Part shown: in pieces, positions 13,793 to 15,317 of the stretch
Layout: the number at the start of each line of letters is the position of its first letter
Numbering within the stretch: the first letter of the stretch is position 1
NCBI GenBank assembly: GCA_004335635.1
Contig: QAXH01006152.1
Coordinates: 1-15,317, forward strand
Length of the DNA stretch: 15,317 nucleotides
Source: Chloromonas sp. AAM2
Taxonomy: Eukaryota; Chlorophyta; Chlorophyceae; Chlamydomonadales; Chlamydomonadaceae
Reading direction: 5' to 3'
Made by a program: the position numbers and the translations under genes
The notes under the pieces: generated by a model
Seen by the model: only the letters and a program-made list of their open reading frames with translations
Databases searched by the model: none
What the model was told of the DNA's origin: nothing

Positions 13793-13797
13793 TGTAA
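13793..13797 (+). terminator. Putative TGTAA polyadenylation signal of the Cys-rich gene
   Basis: TGTAA on the plus strand, about 250 nt after the TGA at 13542-13544. It is the first TGTAA after that stop. Together with the absence of a further module it supports ending the gene at exon 4. Confidence 0.5.
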
Positions 13798-13901
13798 GGC
13801 CTTGCGCTTCTCCCCAGAGGCCTGATGCCACATCCCATGCAAGACTGCCAGGCAGGTATGCATTGCACACACCTGCTGGCGTGGGGTACAAAAAGCCTCC
13901 T

Positions 13902-14104
13902 TCAAGGCTGCAGCAGTAGCCTTGGACAGCGTATATGCATGAGGTCTTCCAGCGTTAGGCCTTGGAGAGCCTCTTCGCTTGTCACCTCATGCTTTACCAG
14001 CTTGTCCTTGTTGCGCTCCACTACCTTCCTCACACTGTCCTTCTTCGTCCTCCCCAACAGCTCCTCAAACTCAGCCACCAACTCAGGGTCCGGCTGCTCA
14101 TCAC
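13902..14104 (-). CDS. Probable last exon of an unidentified minus-strand gene
   Basis: A clear acceptor on the minus strand (gcctcgctgtggcttcag) precedes GT GAT GAG.., which opens a charged, helix-forming frame of 67 codons plus the two bases at the splice, ending at TGA 13902-13904. It reads GDEQPDPELVAEFEELLG, then a Lys/Arg/Glu-rich helix (KKDSVRKVVERNKDKLVK) and a Glu/Leu-rich segment (EEALQGLTLEDLMHIR). The start phase needs one base from an upstream exon, whose donor I could not identify with confidence. No domain is recognised. An overlapping longer open frame to 14291 ignores the splice site and looks less protein-like. The gene is convergent with the Cys-rich gene. Confidence 0.5.
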
Positions 14105-14900
14105 CTGAAGCCACAGCGAGGCAACAGCATGACACGCTTGAAATCTTGCTGGGTTCGTTGTGCTGGAGTGACCAAGCCTTCTGACGGCAGTCCTTTGCCT
14201 GCTCCAACCATTTGGTTGACTGCCCCACTGCTCTGGGCGTTCCCCTCCTGCAAGGATCTGGACAGGATGAGCGAGCCAACTGTGGCATCAAACGCGCGCA
14301 TCATGTGGCATCGGGAAGGCGGGTTGATACAAAACAACCCACAGGAGGAGCTGGGATGCCCCTGACCCACAACGAGATCATCTCCATCTTCATCACATGG
14401 TCGGTTACCAACACTGCATAATGGCGTTTGGGGATGACGTCATCGTGCGTTGACATGCACCTAGTGGGCAAGCACTATTGCGATGATGCCGTGCTAGTCC
14501 CCTAAGGCCCTCATGCGTGTTGCACTACACCAGGTACAGCAATACTACTACCAAGTAACCACTACTATACAACAAACATCAACATGCTATGTCAGGCAAC
14601 AGTCACCTTTGGCAGTGGAGCCCGGCTCGGCGCCTGCCCCAGAGTACACCTTCACAGCCCCTGGCCTGCAACCAGTACCAGGGTCAGGGTTTGGGTTAAG
14701 GCTCGGGTGAGAGTTTGCACAAGGCTACTGTGCAGACAACAAGCACAAAACACCAAGCACAACATGCGTTCATGAGGTGATTGCAAAAGAAGCGCAAGAG
14801 CATAGCAATCAGCGTAGAACAGGATGGGCGGGAAAGGTGGGCTGGGTAGCACTCGGCTGTGTTCAGAACTGGTTAAACAGGCGACTTTCTATATGAAGGG
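14105..14900. other. Unresolved region, probably introns of the right-hand minus-strand gene
   Basis: Several short open frames overlap on both strands but none joins in phase to the exon at 13902-14104. A G-rich degenerate patch at about 14681-14710 (GGGTCAGGGTTTGGGTTAAG) superficially resembles telomeric repeat but is not periodic. No RNA gene or mobile element is seen. Confidence 0.3.
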
Positions 14901-15014
14901 AAGAGCCCACCTTGCCAACCCTTGCATCATCCTGGATGTATGAACGCGTGTGTGTATGGAGTACGACGAGGGTTGTCGTGATGCTACAGTACATCAAATT
15001 AGGATCTCACTCAC

Positions 15015-15317
15015 CGCCGCCTGACGAGTAGCGAATGTGATGAGCGATGGGCAGCCGGCCAGGCACCCTGGCGCACACTTGACCCATCCACTGAGGCCGT
15101 GCCCAGCACAGGCGCACGGGCTGACGTTGCAGCCGAGCACTGCCGCACATGCACCGGAGCGCCGACAGCAGTCTGTGGCGTGATTGGGCTATGGGTAAGG
15201 GACGTTGTGTTGGGCTGCTGCTTGGCCGCAGTGGTAATCGCCAACATCGCAAGCTTGCAATGCTGCCACTGCAGCAAACCACTGACAAACATAGCCGCAA
15301 TCTTCTGCCACCTGCGC
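15015..15317 (-). CDS. Possible partial exon at the right edge
   Basis: On the minus strand a strong donor (GGCGGCG|gtgagtgag) lies at 15014/15015, and two frames stay open from the window edge to it. One encodes RRWQKIAAMFVSGLLQWQHC followed by Ala/Thr/Ser-rich sequence; the other is Arg/Cys-rich. A third frame (AQVAEDCGYVCQWFAAVAAL) is open only for the first 45 or so codons. I cannot choose a frame or name a product. A further exon ending at the donor AAG|gtgggc near 14910 is possible. The gene start lies outside the window. Confidence 0.25.

Noticed and set aside
14681..14710. Telomere-like G-rich sequence
   Set aside because: There is no regular TTTAGGG or TTTTAGGG periodicity, only a few degenerate GGGTT words.

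Overview
This is nuclear DNA of a eukaryote, most likely a chlorophyte green alga (Chlorophyceae/Volvocales-like). Genes are cut by introns of about 190-640 nt with GT..AG ends, mostly gtgag/gtaag donors. Three genes have a TGTAA polyadenylation signal, the form typical of these algae, at a sensible distance after their stop codon. The predicted proteins carry long Ala/Gly/Pro/Gln-rich disordered tracts, and microsatellites and short tandem repeats are scattered through introns and UTRs. There are no bacterial operons, rRNA, tRNA, CRISPR array or recognisable transposon.

Layout. (1) 1-886: left flank, no gene recognised beyond the 3' UTR of the next gene. (2) 887-5020, minus: a seven-exon KDM4/JHDM3-type JmjN-JmjC histone demethylase, 883 aa as modelled. 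Its iron, 2-oxoglutarate and zinc residues are intact. Its C-terminal 548 residues are low-complexity, in place of the PHD/Tudor readers of animal KDM4A-C. (3) 5021-6157: intergenic or promoter DNA with short repeats. (4) 6206-11782, minus: an eight-exon P-loop NTPase of unrecognised family, about 1040 aa, with Walker A GTTKSGKS, Walker B VFLVDE, an in-frame Pro-rich repeat insertion and a long disordered tail. (5) 11783-12186: a 404-bp space between divergent start codons, a candidate shared promoter. (6) 12187-13544, plus: a four-exon Cys-rich protein, 325 aa, with three C-x2-C..PG..C-x2-[C/H] modules followed by two duplicated C-x4-C..C-x2-H modules. Its 3' UTR carries a six-copy 22-bp tandem repeat. 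(7) 13902-15317, minus: fragments of a fourth gene that runs off the right edge and could not be fully assembled.

The splice models of genes 2, 4 and 6 rest on phase-consistent joins read by eye. For the JmjC gene they also rest on residue-by-residue agreement with the family. The JmjC gene very probably acts in chromatin as an Fe(II)/2-oxoglutarate lysine demethylase. The P-loop NTPase and the Cys-rich protein are the least explained genes. Their head-to-head arrangement makes them the best candidates for an undescribed functional pair, but that link is inference from position only.
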